DNA of 64,000 bases from CAWBQO01 sp963790965 (GCA_963790965.1 CAWBQO010000001.1:496001-560000), one strand, 5' to 3'; counted from the first letter of the stretch, positions 1-10,100 are shown. Notes: generated by a model from the letters alone, not told the origin. Made by a program: numbers and translations.

Positions 1-501
1 GAGGCGATTCCCGGTCTTTACACCGAAGGCGTGCGCGCCGCTTTTGATTGGGCCAGGATGAAATGGACCATCGTGCCGCAGAATCTGCTGCTGAACGGCT
101 CTCTGGAGACGGAGCAGTGGGAGGACCCGGCGTCCATTGCTACGAACCCGTGGAAGGTGAGCGGTGCGGCATCGTTCAACTACTGCTGCGCTTACTCCGG
201 CCTGAGGCGACTCGCCATAACCGGAGCGGATGGGCGCGCCATGCAGGTCGTTCCGGATCTCGCGCGGGGTAGCTACAGCCTTTTCGCTTTCGTCAATGCG
301 CGGGAAGCCGAGGGCGTCGTGACGGTGGACACGCCCGCCGGAAAGACCATAAACGCTACCATTACCGGCGGCTACTGGCAACCGGTGCGCATCGACTTCG
401 ACCTCGATCAAGAAGGAAGTGTCGCGGTATCGCTCACCGGCCGCTTCCCTGGCGGCGACGGACTCGTGGCCGCGGACGACTTCCTGCTCGTGCCCCGCTG
501 A
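1..501 (+). CDS. C-terminal end of a secreted glycan-active protein (partial)
   Basis: The reading frame is open from the first base of the window, so this is only the last 166 residues of a longer gene. The first roughly 20 visible residues (GLYTEGVRAAFDWARMKW) look like the end of a catalytic domain. They are followed by NLLLNGSLE, the usual opening strand of a galactose-binding-like or CBM4/9-type beta-sandwich, which then runs to the end at about residue 165. No T9SS tail is present. The next genes on the same strand are GH43 and GH2 enzymes, so a pectin side-chain hydrolase is the natural guess. A GH53 endo-galactanase is one possibility, because EAIPGL resembles the end of that barrel, but the fragment is too short to decide. 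The GTG at position 31 is internal and is not a real start. Confidence 0.6.
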   Translation, partial: EAIPGLYTEGVRAAFDWARMKWTIVPQNLLLNGSLETEQWEDPASIATNPWKVSGAASFNYCCAYSGLRRLAITGADGRAMQVVPDLARGSYSLFAFVNAREAEGVVTVDTPAGKTINATITGGYWQPVRIDFDLDQEGSVAVSLTGRFPGGDGLVAADDFLLVPR

Positions 502-632
502 TATTACTTGCGTGCGGTTCCGTACCTACGACGGATGACGAGCACATGCTTAAGCCGCTTGCGCATAGATAATGGCTGCAGAAGTTTCTAATCATCTGTT
601 GCTTTAAACAGACAAACCCGGAGAAGGCCAGC

Positions 633-1685
633 ATGATCAAGGAATGGCAAAGATGCCGGAGTCAAGCAAGCGACCTGACGCTTCGCGGCCTGATCGCTGC
701 AGCAGTAGTGATCCTGAGCCTCTATCCGGCAAGCGCTACTGCGCAAACAGGCGACACGTTCGCGAATCCCATCATCTCTTCCCAGAGCGCGCCGGACCCG
801 TGGGTCGTCTACAAGGACGGCTGGTACTATCTTACCGCAACCTTCGAACCCGACGGCGGCCTCTGGGTCTGGAAGTCGCGCACGCTGACGGGCTTTGAGG
901 ACGCGGAAAAGGTAAAGGTGTGGACCGCCCCTGCAACGGGCCCGCAGAGCAAGCAGATCTGGGCACCGGAGCTGCACTACCTGCAGGGTAAGTGGTACCT
1001 CTATTACACCGCCAGCGACGGCACCGACAGCAACCACCGCCACTACGTCCTCGAAAGCGTCACGCAGGATCCCCTGGGCGACTACGTGGACCGCGGGCGG
1101 GTGGACCCCGCACTCGACGCCTACGCCATCGATGGGAGCGTGATCGAGACGCCGGGGGGCGATCTGTACTGGGTCTACACGACGCACGGACTCGAGATCG
1201 CGCCGATGCGGAACCCGTGGACGGTCGACGGCAGTCGCCGCGTCAAGCTCGCCGAACCGCAGTTCGCGTGGGAGCGCGGGTGGATCGAAGCGCCGGAAGC
1301 CTTGTACCACCGGGGCGACCTCTTCCTGATCTACTCCGCCGGCCATAGCGCAACGCCGCACTACGTCCTCGGGATGCTGCGCCACCACGGCGGCGACCTG
1401 CTCGACCCTGCCACCTGGAGCCGCTCGACGGTCCCGGTGTTCAAACCAACCGTGCTGCCCGAGGGAGCCGTCTATACGACCGGCCATTGCAGCTTCACCA
1501 CGTCGCCGGACGGATCTGAAAACTGGATCGTTTATCATGGCAAGGACTGGCGCGATCCGGCGGTGGGCGGCTTCGAGGGAAGGCTGCTCCGGGCGCAGCC
1601 GTTCACCTGGAGGGCCGATGGAACGCCGGACTTCGGCGCACCCGTCCCGAGCGGCGTGCCTATCGCCGTGCCGTCAGGTCAGTAA
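633..1685 (+). CDS. Glycoside hydrolase family 43 (arabinofuranosidase-type)
   Basis: Secreted 350-residue protein that probably releases arabinose (or another furanose or xylose unit) from pectin or hemicellulose side chains. A signal peptide runs to about residue 37 (PASATA-Q). The mature part is a single five-bladed GH43 propeller with the three family acids visible: Asp55 in SAPDPW (base), Asp167 in AIDGS (pKa modulator) and Glu219 in WIEAPE (acid). There is no C-terminal accessory domain or T9SS tail, so it is probably periplasmic. The start is supported by a GGAGAAGG ribosome site just upstream. The GH2 gene follows after 26 bp in the same direction, so the two are probably cotranscribed. 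The family is certain from the motifs; the exact linkage cut is not. Confidence 0.88.
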   Translation: MIKEWQRCRSQASDLTLRGLIAAAVVILSLYPASATAQTGDTFANPIISSQSAPDPWVVYKDGWYYLTATFEPDGGLWVWKSRTLTGFEDAEKVKVWTAPATGPQSKQIWAPELHYLQGKWYLYYTASDGTDSNHRHYVLESVTQDPLGDYVDRGRVDPALDAYAIDGSVIETPGGDLYWVYTTHGLEIAPMRNPWTVDGSRRVKLAEPQFAWERGWIEAPEALYHRGDLFLIYSAGHSATPHYVLGMLRHHGGDLLDPATWSRSTVPVFKPTVLPEGAVYTTGHCSFTTSPDGSENWIVYHGKDWRDPAVGGFEGRLLRAQPFTWRADGTPDFGAPVPSGVPIAVPSGQ

Positions 1686-1711
1686 TCAACAACAGCAAAA
1701 GTACCCAAGAC

Positions 1712-4540
1712 ATGAAAAGACTGCTTTCGATTTTCCGGATATGCGCGGTCGCGCTGCTGCTGGGCGGACTCGCCCTCAGCGGCACGGCTTCCGCCCAGTC
1801 TGTCGATTCTCCCATTCCGCTGCCCGAACACCCGCGCCCCGATTTCACCCGCGCGGACTGGATGAACCTCAACGGCGCGTGGGACTTCCAGTTTGATGCC
1901 GCCGACCAGGGCCAGTCCCAGGGCTGGCAGCGAACCGGGCTGCCTTCGCCGCAGACCATTCTCGTGCCCTTCCCGTGGGGATCGCCGCTCTCCGGCGTTA
2001 AGGACGAGGCGCAGATCGGCTGGTACGCCCGCACCCTCGACCTGCCCGCCGGATGGGCGGGCGAGCGCGTCTTCCTGAACATCGGCGCGTCGGACTGGCT
2101 CACGACCGCCTGGCTCAATGGCGAAGAACTCGGCACGCATCAGGGGGGCTACACGCCGTTCTCCTTTGAACTCACCGGCCACCTGAAGGCGGGCAGCGCC
2201 AACCGCCTCGTCATCCGCGTCGACGACGTGGACCGGCCGTTTACCCTCGAAGGCAAGCAGGGCTACGGCGACGCGCGCGGCATCTGGCAAACGCCCTATC
2301 TCGAAGTGCGCGGCCGCTCCGCCATCGAAACCATGCACTTCTCGCCGGATCTGGCGAAGGATCAGGTCGCGGTGGCCGTTCGCCTTCTGGAACCGGCTCC
2401 CGAGGCGCTCACGCTCACGCTCCGGTTCAAAGAGGCGGGGGTGACGCCCGTCACGCAGCGCATAGCGAAAGGTGCGACGGAAGCGGACTTCGCGGTGAAC
2501 ATCCCCAACCCTCACCTGTGGTCGCTGGAGGACCCGTTCCTCTACGACGTCGAAGCGACGCTCGGCGGCTCGAACGGCCGCGCGGACGTCGTCTCGTCGT
2601 ACTTCGGCATGAGGAGCATCGGTGTCGTGAATCTGCCGGGCACGGAAATTCCGTACGTCGCCCTGAACGGCAAGCCGATTTACCTCCAACTCACGCTCGA
2701 TCAGGCGTACTATCCGGAAGGCTACTACACCTTCCCCACGGACGAGTTTGTCCGCGATGAGGTCCTTCGCTCCAAGGAGATCGGCCTCAACGGGATGCGC
2801 GTCCACATCAAGGTGCCGCAGCCGCGCAAGCTCTACTGGGCCGATAAGCTCGGTCTGCTCATCATGGCGGACGTGCCGAACGGCTGGGGCGAACCGACCG
2901 CCGAGCAGCGGCAGGAAGTCGAATACGGAATGCGCGAGATGATCAAGCGCGACTTCAATCATCCCTCGGTCTTCTCCTGGATTACCTTTAACGAGACGTG
3001 GGGCCTGCGCACGAAGGTCGGCGATCGGGAGGTTTATCTGCCGGAAACGAAGGATTGGGTGGTCAGCGTCTACCGCGAAGCGAAAAGGCTCGACCCGACG
3101 CGCCTCGTTGAGGACAACTCGGTTTGCTGCGGCATCGGGCACACCGAGACCGACATCAACTCGTGGCACGATTACCAGCCCGGCTGGATGTGGGAGCGCA
3201 AGCTTGACAGCATCAGCACGGGCACCTATCCCGGGTCGACGTGGAACATGGAAGAGGGCTTCCGGCAGGCTCGCCAGCCGATGATCAACTCCGAGTTCGG
3301 CAACGTCTGGGGCTACGAAGGCTCCACCGGCGATGTTGATTATTCGTGGGAATACCACCGCGCCATCGATGCCTTCCGCAGCCATCCCAAGCTCGCCGGG
3401 TGGCTCTACACGGAGCATCACGACGTGATCAACGAATGGAACGGCTACTGGCGCTATGACCGCTCGCAAAAGTTCACGGGCATGGGCGACCTCGTAGAGG
3501 GCATGACCCTGCGCGACCTCCACGCTCCGCTCTACATCGTCGTCGGTGATCAGTCCAGCCAATCCGTCCAGCCCGGCGCGACCGTTTCCGTTCCGCTCTT
3601 TGCCTCGTTCCTTACGGACAAAGCGGGCTACGGCGACGCGCTCACGCTCGGCTTTGAACTCTACGGATGGAACGCGCTCGGCGAGCGGTCGACATTCATG
3701 GAGTCCTCACGGGAGGTTCCGTTCCGCCCGTGGATGACCGAGCCGCTCGACCCGATCTCGGTTACGATGCCGACCGGCGGCCCGGCCACGCTCGTTCTCG
3801 CCACCCGGCTCATGGATGCGGCTGGAAATATCCTGCATCGCAACTTCACCACGTTCGTCGTCGAAGCGGCCGCGCCGCAAACGATGGCGGTGCAGGGCGG
3901 CAAGATGGCCCGTCTCGTGCCGTTTGCGCCCTCGTCCTTCTCCTCGGCGGACTGGTCGCTCAAGCAGTGGAACGTGCTCGACGGGAAGAAAGTGAACGGG
4001 GCCGGATCGGGCTACTTCGAGTACACTGTTCCGTGGCCGTCAGGCGTGTCCGCAGGCTCCGTTGAGTCGGTCACGCTCGTTGCCGAGGTTGGCGCGAAGC
4101 AGCTCTTCGGCAAGGACCGCGTCGCAGGCGTTGCCGAGGGCGAGGGCGATTATATGCGCGGCAAGGGCCTCGCCGACCCCAGCCTGAACCGGAACGCCTA
4201 TCCGATGACCGACGAGACGCGCTTCCCTAGCGTCGTTCAGGTGCGCGCCAACGGCATCCTCGCCGATCAGTGGATGCTCGGAGACGATCCGGCCGACCAT
4301 CGGGGCATCCTCTCGTGGCATAATCAGATCCGCGACCGCTATCTCCGCGAGACGGGTTCCTACGGCGAGCGCAAGAGCCTCGTCGTTCCCGAGGAAGCCC
4401 TGGCGACGGCCGCGCAGACGGGCCGGCTCGTCCTCCGCTTCGAGGTCAATGAGGCGCTTCCGGGCGGACTCGCGATCTACGGGAAGGACTTCGGCCGCTA
4501 TCCGCTCGATCCCACGCTCGTCTTCGTCATGAAGGACTAA
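1712..4540 (+). CDS. Glycoside hydrolase family 2 enzyme (beta-galactosidase/glucuronidase type)
   Basis: Secreted 942-residue GH2 enzyme, expected to remove terminal beta-linked sugars such as galactose or glucuronate from pectin side chains. It has a signal peptide of about 28 residues, a sugar-binding jelly roll (about 40-200), an Ig-like domain (about 205-310) and a TIM barrel (about 315-600). The acid/base is Glu428 in FNETWG and the nucleophile is Glu528 in INSEFG. The last 340 residues are beta-rich and do not match a module I recognise. The gene follows the GH43 gene by 26 bp and is closed by an intrinsic terminator 32 bp after the stop. Substrate preference cannot be read from the sequence. 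Confidence 0.88.
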   Translation: MKRLLSIFRICAVALLLGGLALSGTASAQSVDSPIPLPEHPRPDFTRADWMNLNGAWDFQFDAADQGQSQGWQRTGLPSPQTILVPFPWGSPLSGVKDEAQIGWYARTLDLPAGWAGERVFLNIGASDWLTTAWLNGEELGTHQGGYTPFSFELTGHLKAGSANRLVIRVDDVDRPFTLEGKQGYGDARGIWQTPYLEVRGRSAIETMHFSPDLAKDQVAVAVRLLEPAPEALTLTLRFKEAGVTPVTQRIAKGATEADFAVNIPNPHLWSLEDPFLYDVEATLGGSNGRADVVSSYFGMRSIGVVNLPGTEIPYVALNGKPIYLQLTLDQAYYPEGYYTFPTDEFVRDEVLRSKEIGLNGMRVHIKVPQPRKLYWADKLGLLIMADVPNGWGEPTAEQRQEVEYGMREMIKRDFNHPSVFSWITFNETWGLRTKVGDREVYLPETKDWVVSVYREAKRLDPTRLVEDNSVCCGIGHTETDINSWHDYQPGWMWERKLDSISTGTYPGSTWNMEEGFRQARQPMINSEFGNVWGYEGSTGDVDYSWEYHRAIDAFRSHPKLAGWLYTEHHDVINEWNGYWRYDRSQKFTGMGDLVEGMTLRDLHAPLYIVVGDQSSQSVQPGATVSVPLFASFLTDKAGYGDALTLGFELYGWNALGERSTFMESSREVPFRPWMTEPLDPISVTMPTGGPATLVLATRLMDAAGNILHRNFTTFVVEAAAPQTMAVQGGKMARLVPFAPSSFSSADWSLKQWNVLDGKKVNGAGSGYFEYTVPWPSGVSAGSVESVTLVAEVGAKQLFGKDRVAGVAEGEGDYMRGKGLADPSLNRNAYPMTDETRFPSVVQVRANGILADQWMLGDDPADHRGILSWHNQIRDRYLRETGSYGERKSLVVPEEALATAAQTGRLVLRFEVNEALPGGLAIYGKDFGRYPLDPTLVFVMKD

Positions 4541-4571
4541 CAGGCGGCAGAACGGGCACCATTCAGGCAAG

Positions 4572-4606
4572 AAGGGAGCGGGGGACACCAAGCCCGCTCC
4601 CTTTTT
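4572..4606 (+). terminator. Rho-independent terminator after the GH43-GH2 unit
   Basis: GGGAGCGGG at 4574-4582 pairs perfectly with CCCGCTCCC at 4593-4601 around a 10-nt loop, extended by two A-T pairs and followed by a run of five T (4602-4606). It lies 32 bp beyond the GH2 stop codon and 83 bp before the next start, so it ends the first operon. Confidence 0.85.
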
Positions 4607-4688
4607 GCATAACGAAACATGCACCTGGGCACCCGCGCAGAATAGGGAGCGTACTCACGACCTGTTTCTACCAAACCCCACGTCAGCC

Positions 4689-4943
4689 ATGTCCTACGCA
4701 TACATCGGCAAGCGCGTCCGCGTCCATCTCTATGACCGCGGCGGCTCAATGGTCGGCTCACTCGAAGGCACCGTCAGCGACTTCTCCGCCAAAGTCGACG
4801 TCGGCGGGGGACTGAAGAAGGACCTCGTCTACGTGACCGGCATCACCGGATACAAGAGTCCGCACATCCAGGAGGAGGGGGAAGGCTGGTTTGCGGTGCA
4901 GGACATCGTCCCCATCGAAGAGCGCCCGTTTATCGCCAACTGA
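4689..4943 (+). CDS. Small conserved-looking protein of unknown function, 84 aa
   Basis: Not recognised. The product is short, soluble and strongly beta-patterned. It opens with YIGKRVRVHLYDRGGSMVG and continues with alternating hydrophobic strands, which suggests a small SH3- or LSm-like barrel, but this is only a shape argument. It has no signal peptide or membrane segment, so it should be cytoplasmic. The open frame extends upstream to 4605, but residues before this ATG look like untranslated leader overlapping the end of the preceding terminator, so I chose the ATG at 4689. It sits alone between a terminator and a degraded kinase fragment. Confidence 0.6.
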   Translation: MSYAYIGKRVRVHLYDRGGSMVGSLEGTVSDFSAKVDVGGGLKKDLVYVTGITGYKSPHIQEEGEGWFAVQDIVPIEERPFIAN

Positions 4944-5014
4944 GGCGAGGCGGGGTTCAAGGCGGCACGAATAGCCGCTGTCACGCCCGCTGCACAAACC
5001 GCCCGGATGTCTCT

Positions 5015-5113
5015 TGGGGTCGGATCGCGAAGATCACGGAAGGACAGATCGCAGTGCAGAGCCGGGTAGGGGAGGGAAGCCTGTTCAGCGTCCGCCTGCC
5101 GCGCGCCGCGTAA
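5015..5113 (+). pseudogene. Remnant of a histidine kinase C-terminus
   Basis: A short open stretch ending in TAA at 5111-5113 reads as the very end of a kinase ATPase domain: ITEGQIAVQSRVGEG followed by SLFSVRLPRAA. This is the typical G-x-I-x-V-x-S-x-x-G-x-GS-x-F-x-V-x-LP ending of sensor kinases. Nothing upstream in this frame resembles the N, G1 or G2 boxes or a phosphoacceptor domain, and the small gene at 4689-4943 sits where they should be. I read it as the tail of a kinase gene lost by deletion. It is not a piece of the kinase at 7169-12415, whose equivalent ending differs. Confidence 0.6.
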
Positions 5114-5125
5114 ACCCGCGCGCCC

Positions 5126-6691
5126 TTACATCGTGATCTCCATGCCCACGCTTGGAGCGACCCACGCCTTCACTTCCCAGTACTTGCCGCCTTCCTGGAA
5201 CTTGGCCTGCTTTGCGTACGCCTGCGCGTGCCCGCCGGCATGGACGTAAATGCCGAAGAAGCGCCGGCCAAGGTCGGCCGCCAGCTCGGCCCGTAGTCCC
5301 TGCTCGTTAAAACCGGCATCGCGGTCCCCGCGGCCGAAGATCGCGTAACCCAGCGCCTCGCCGCTCGTCCTGAAAGACGTGATGCCCAGTTCGCGCCGAA
5401 GCCCGAAGCCGCCAACGAGCACCGGCCCGATGCCGCGCGCCCGGTCCCGCGTTTCAAACACTTCTATCTTGCGGTTCTCGCCCATGCGCACGCCAAGCTG
5501 TACGCTCAGCCGGTGCGCCTCCTCGCCGTCAGACTGCACGCGCCGGCTGCCGAAGCCGCCCATGAGCATGAGGGCGTAGTCGGCATTTGCCCAGTCGAAC
5601 TCCTGGTACTGCTTGTCGGTCATCTGCCCGGAAGCGCGGACCGTCAGGAAGCGCTCTTCACCTTTTTCGAAGATACCGTCGACGTAGGCGGCTACCTGGT
5701 GGTGCTCCTTGTCCACCTTTTGCGTTGCGGTCACGCTCGAGTTGCCATAGCCCTGCAGCACCCACCGGGTGTCGCCGCTCTGCAGCCGCACGCCACCGTC
5801 GAGGAAAAAGACGTTCGCGGTGCCATAGTTGGTAAACGGACTGCGCAGCACCGCCGGAATATGCGTGCGAACGACGGACAAGCCAAGCCCGGTCTCGGCC
5901 CAAACCGTAGCCGTCCACCCTTTGCCCTTGATCTCGGGCGCGTTGATGAGCGTAAAGTTCGGCCTCGCGTAGAGAATCGTCGAATCGCGAATGGCCGAGA
6001 GCCGGTAATAGTCGCTGCGCCCGACCGGTGCCAGCGGAATGGCAAGGTTGGCGATCTCGCCGCGCGGATACGTGCTTCGCATCGTCAGGAGCGCGATGCG
6101 GGGCGCGTCGGTCGTGTCATTGTCGACAGCGCCATTGAGGGGGTTGCGCACGGAAGCTTCCCACAGCGCGCGCAGATCGAAGATCACGGTGTCCCCGATG
6201 AGACTCCGCACCGGCACCACACCCTGGCGGGACGTGACCTCATCGTACGGGCCGGGCAGGATGACGAGCCACTCGCCGAGCGCGGAGGCGTCCATCGGCA
6301 CGCCCTGCCGCAGTCCGCTCTCGTCGAAGATCCAGGCGTCGGCAAAGCGAACCATGGTGCGCGTACGCTCATCGCGCACCACGTACGCGCCTTCCTGCCC
6401 GAGGCGCGGGTCCGGAATCTTGGCGATGCCGAGATACGTCGTGTCCGCCCGTCCGCTCGCGCGGAAAGTGACTTTGTAAGCGCGGGCGGGTTCGACGATG
6501 TCATCCCCGCGCGGGTTGCGGTTCGTCGTGAGTGGCAGGGTCGGCTTATTGGGCGGTCCATCCGTGCGCTGCGCGGATGCCGTATTGGGGAGCATCAGGC
6601 CCGCAAGCATGAGCAGCGCCAGTGCGGCGGCAATTGGGCGGAAACGCAGTACAAAATGCGTTACAAGGGGGGCTTCAACAACAGCTGACAT
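5126..6691 (-). CDS. Exported beta-rich protein, probable outer-membrane protein, unknown function
   Basis: 521-residue protein with a signal peptide ending near residue 41 (NTASAQ). The mature part is rich in alternating polar/hydrophobic stretches. The second half (about residues 250-520) has aromatic and glycine-rich strands such as VLQGYGNSSVTA and RRFFGIYVHAGGHAQ, consistent with a beta-barrel, although the protein ends in Met rather than the usual aromatic. I do not recognise a family. The start at 6691 is preferred because AGAGG lies 9 bases before it; an upstream TTG at 6721 is less likely. It is transcribed toward the kinase remnant, and its upstream region contains a 170-bp mobile element. 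No neighbour indicates its role. Confidence 0.6.
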   Translation of the reverse strand: MSAVVEAPLVTHFVLRFRPIAAALALLMLAGLMLPNTASAQRTDGPPNKPTLPLTTNRNPRGDDIVEPARAYKVTFRASGRADTTYLGIAKIPDPRLGQEGAYVVRDERTRTMVRFADAWIFDESGLRQGVPMDASALGEWLVILPGPYDEVTSRQGVVPVRSLIGDTVIFDLRALWEASVRNPLNGAVDNDTTDAPRIALLTMRSTYPRGEIANLAIPLAPVGRSDYYRLSAIRDSTILYARPNFTLINAPEIKGKGWTATVWAETGLGLSVVRTHIPAVLRSPFTNYGTANVFFLDGGVRLQSGDTRWVLQGYGNSSVTATQKVDKEHHQVAAYVDGIFEKGEERFLTVRASGQMTDKQYQEFDWANADYALMLMGGFGSRRVQSDGEEAHRLSVQLGVRMGENRKIEVFETRDRARGIGPVLVGGFGLRRELGITSFRTSGEALGYAIFGRGDRDAGFNEQGLRAELAADLGRRFFGIYVHAGGHAQAYAKQAKFQEGGKYWEVKAWVAPSVGMEITM

Positions 6692-6893
6692 CCTGTATAC
6701 CTCTTCGACAGAAAGAAGCAAATCGCGCTCCTGAGGACACTTGCGCCTCCAGTCATCCCGGACTTCGGTGTGCGAAGACGCCTCCTCCGGAGCGGCTCAC
6801 ACGCGGTATGATAAGCCATTATCTACAAGTTAACATCCAGTTTTGGCTTAGAATATCGCCTCGTCCGATTTGTTACGTTAGCGGCGAACTTAG

Positions 6894-7063
6894 GAGGCTG
6901 TTTGAATAACAGAAGGCGCTGTATGTAGCTGACGACCTGGACCAAAGCACCCACGCAACCTCCCCCTTGATGAGGATACAGAATGGTGTTAGACAGCATT
7001 GCAATCGTGTACATCGTCCCAGATATCTGCGATACATCCCATCGATAGCAAATCAACAGGCTC
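6894..7063 (+). mobile_element. 170-bp MITE-like element, copy 1
   Basis: One of three 170-bp elements in this window (others 15772-15941 and 59517-59686). The left end is GAGGCTGTTTGAAT; the right end read inward is GAGCCTGTTGATTT, an imperfect terminal inverted repeat. It is flanked by a direct TTAG duplication (6890-6893 and 7064-7067). Copies 1 and 2 align without a gap at about 76% identity by my count. No transposase is encoded. It lies between the orphan outer-membrane protein gene and the multi-PAS kinase. The TTAG duplication is compatible with an IS5-like YTAR target, but the parent element is not known. Confidence 0.85.
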
Positions 7064-7168
7064 TTAGCACTGCAGCCTGCTCGTTGCCCTCGCAGATCGT
7101 TGCAGGCACACCGGTTCCCGCCGTGCAATGAAGCGGCAGAGAGGGGCTTCCGGCCGACCGTTCGGTGG

Positions 7169-10100
7169 CTACGCCGCCGCGCCGGCCGGCATGGCGTTGT
7201 CCAGAACCTCGAAGAGCTGCGTGCGGCGGAAAGGCTTCGGAAGGTAACCATCGAAGCCCATCGCGATAAAGCGCTCCGCATCGCCCGGCAACCCGTGCGC
7301 CGTACATGCAATGATCGGCGTGCGGCGGTTCAGCGACTCGGACCGGGCGAGTTTCAAGAGAGAAGCGCCCGAAAGGGAGCCTGAGAGATTGATGTCCATC
7401 ATGATCACCTCAAACGGCTTCTCCCGAATCAGACGAAGTGCATCTTCCCCCGCCGAAACCACCACGGCGCGGTACCGGTCGCGGAGCATGTGCGAAAAGA
7501 GAAGCTGAACTTCGGGCGCGTCCTCCACAATGAGGATCTCCGGCAGGCGCGTGGCCGGCTCTTCCCTGGAGGACACCAATGCCTCCTGCGACGGCCGTCG
7601 TCCAGCGTCCGCTGCCGGCCATGTCACCCGAAAGACACTGCCTTCTCCCTGCGTCGACTCCACCTCGATCGTTCCTTCCATCAGCTCGATCAGGCGCTTC
7701 GTGATAGCCAGGCCAAGTCCGCTGCCTTCGTGCGTCCTTGCCGCGCCGGTAGATTCCTGTCTAAACTCGTCGAAAAGGTGCGGAAGAAAGGCTTCCGTCA
7801 TGCCTCGCCCTGTGTCGCGCACCTCCAGCATGGCGCGATCGCCGCGGCGGCCCACCCGCACGGTCACGCCGCCGCGGTCGGTGAACTTGACGGCATTGGA
7901 GATCAGGTTCTGAAGCACGCGCCCGACCGCCACGCGGTCCTGATCCACCTTCACATCTTCGTCGGCCTCTACGGCGAGCGTGAGTCCCTTTCGCGCTGCA
8001 TGCACCTGGAAGAGCGGCAAGATGCCGTCGGCTTCTTCCTTGAGATGCAGGCACACCGGGGCGAACTTCATCGTTCCGCTTTCGAGCTGCGCCAGGTCGA
8101 GCACCGAATTGAGCGTTTCGAGCAGCCTCACGCCGCCGGCGTGGATCATCTCCACAAACTCCCCGCCGACGCCCGAAAACTCCTCCTTCAGCACCTCCGA
8201 GAACCCAATGATGCTGGTGAGCGGCGTCCGAATTTCATGGCTCATGTTGGCGAGGAAGGAAGACTTGAGCCGGTTCATCTCCTCGGCCAGTTCCTTGGCC
8301 TCGATCAAATCATGTTCAGTGCGCTTGCGCTTAGTCGCGTCTCGGTGAATAGCGACGAAGTGCGTCGGATGCCCATCCTCGCCGATGACCGGGGAAATGC
8401 TGCAGTCATGAACGGTGGCGGAGCCGTCTTTGCTGGTCGCAACCATTTCGCACTGGTAGCCAAAGCCCTCTTGCAGATGAAGCTTGACGTTGAGGAGCGT
8501 TTCGGGCGACGTATCCGGTTCGAAAAGATGGGTGGGCTTTAAGCCGATCAGTTCGTCGGCCGTGTACCCGACCGCCCGCTCAAAGGCGGCATTGACGTAA
8601 ACGATGTAGCGATCCTCGAAGCGCCCGGGCGCTTCGACAATCATGATGGCGTCGGTCGCATTCTCCATGGCGGCATGAAGCAGCCGAAGTTTCTCCTCTT
8701 GCTCGCGCCGCTCCGTCATGTCACGCACCACCTTCGCAAACCCTCTCACCCGGCCGGAAGCGTCATGGATGGCGGATATTACGGATTGGGCCCAAAAGTG
8801 TCGCCCGCTGCGGTCAACGCGCCAACCCTCCGCTTCGGCGCGTCCTTCGGCGGCTGCCAGGTCGAGCAGGTGCTTCGGCAGGCCTGCCTCGCGGTCCTCC
8901 GCCGTGTAGAAGACGTCGGCCGGCCTTCCGATGATCTCCTCGGCCGTGTATCCGAAAAGGGCTTCGCCGCCGGCGCTCCAGCTCATCACGTCGCCGCCCA
9001 CGGAAATCGTGTAGATCGCGTAGTCCCGGATGCTTTCGAGCATGAGCCGCATCCGCTGTTCACTCTCGTGCAAGGCCGCATCCGCCCGCATCTTCTCGTC
9101 GATGTTCGAGCACGTGCCTACCCATTCGACAAACGTACCGTCGGCATCGAACACAGGGGCCGACCGAAATGAGAACCACTCGTAAACGCCGTCGGCCCGC
9201 CGGACGCGGTACGCGCTGTCCCACGGGAAATGCTCCTCGATCTGCCGCTTCCAAACGGCAGCCGTCTTCTCGGCGTCTTCTGGATGCAGGGCGCGCAGCC
9301 AGCCCCACCCTGACACTTCGTCCGGGTCTTGCCCCGTGAACCGCGCCCACGCGTCTCCCAGTTCGGTCACCAAACCCTTCGCATCTGCGCGCCAGACAAC
9401 CATCGCGGTCGATTCCACCAACGATCGAAAACGCAGTTCACTGCGCGAGAGGGCCGCTTCGTTGCGCTCCCGCTCTTCCTCCATCCGCCGGCGCTTGAGC
9501 ACGCCGCCGAGCGTCGTCGCAACCATGGTGAGCACAGATCGCTCTGCTGACGACCACGCGCGCTCTGCCGTGCAATCGTCCAGGCCCACAAACCCGAGCC
9601 ACTCTTCGCCGACGATGACCGGAACAATCAGCATCGACAGCACCGACTGCCTTTCGAACTGCGGGCGAAGATGGACGGGCAGGGCGCTTACGTGCGTCGC
9701 GATGGCTTTTCCCTCCATGAGATCGGCCGCGTGGCCGCCGAAAAGGCCGGATAGGGACTGCCCATCCAGGGGATCTTCGCACGCATTCTCGGCCGGACCT
9801 CTGCGGTGCCAGTCATAGCGCCGCTTGTGAAGCTGCCGCCCTGCCTCCGGCGTGCCGCTTTCGAAAATGTAGACGCGATCGGCCCGCGTGGCCTCCCCGA
9901 TCATGGCGAGGGCGGACTGCACGGCCGCTTCGAGGTCGGACAGTGTCGTGAGGGTCTGCGCGACCTTGGCCGCCGCCTTCAGCAACGCTTCACGCTCCGC
10001 CAGCGCCCGCTCGCTCTCGACGCGCTGCGTAACGTCGAAGAGCACGCCCATGATCAGCGGCCCCGTCCCGGGGTCGTACCGGCGACCGTGAACCTCGGTG

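Noticed and set aside
6894..7063. Open frame of about 49 codons conserved through all three 170-bp elements (containing DQSTxAT)
   Set aside because: Between copies 1 and 2 amino-acid identity (31 of 49) is lower than nucleotide identity (about 76%), so there is no sign of protein selection, and one copy lacks a sensible start.
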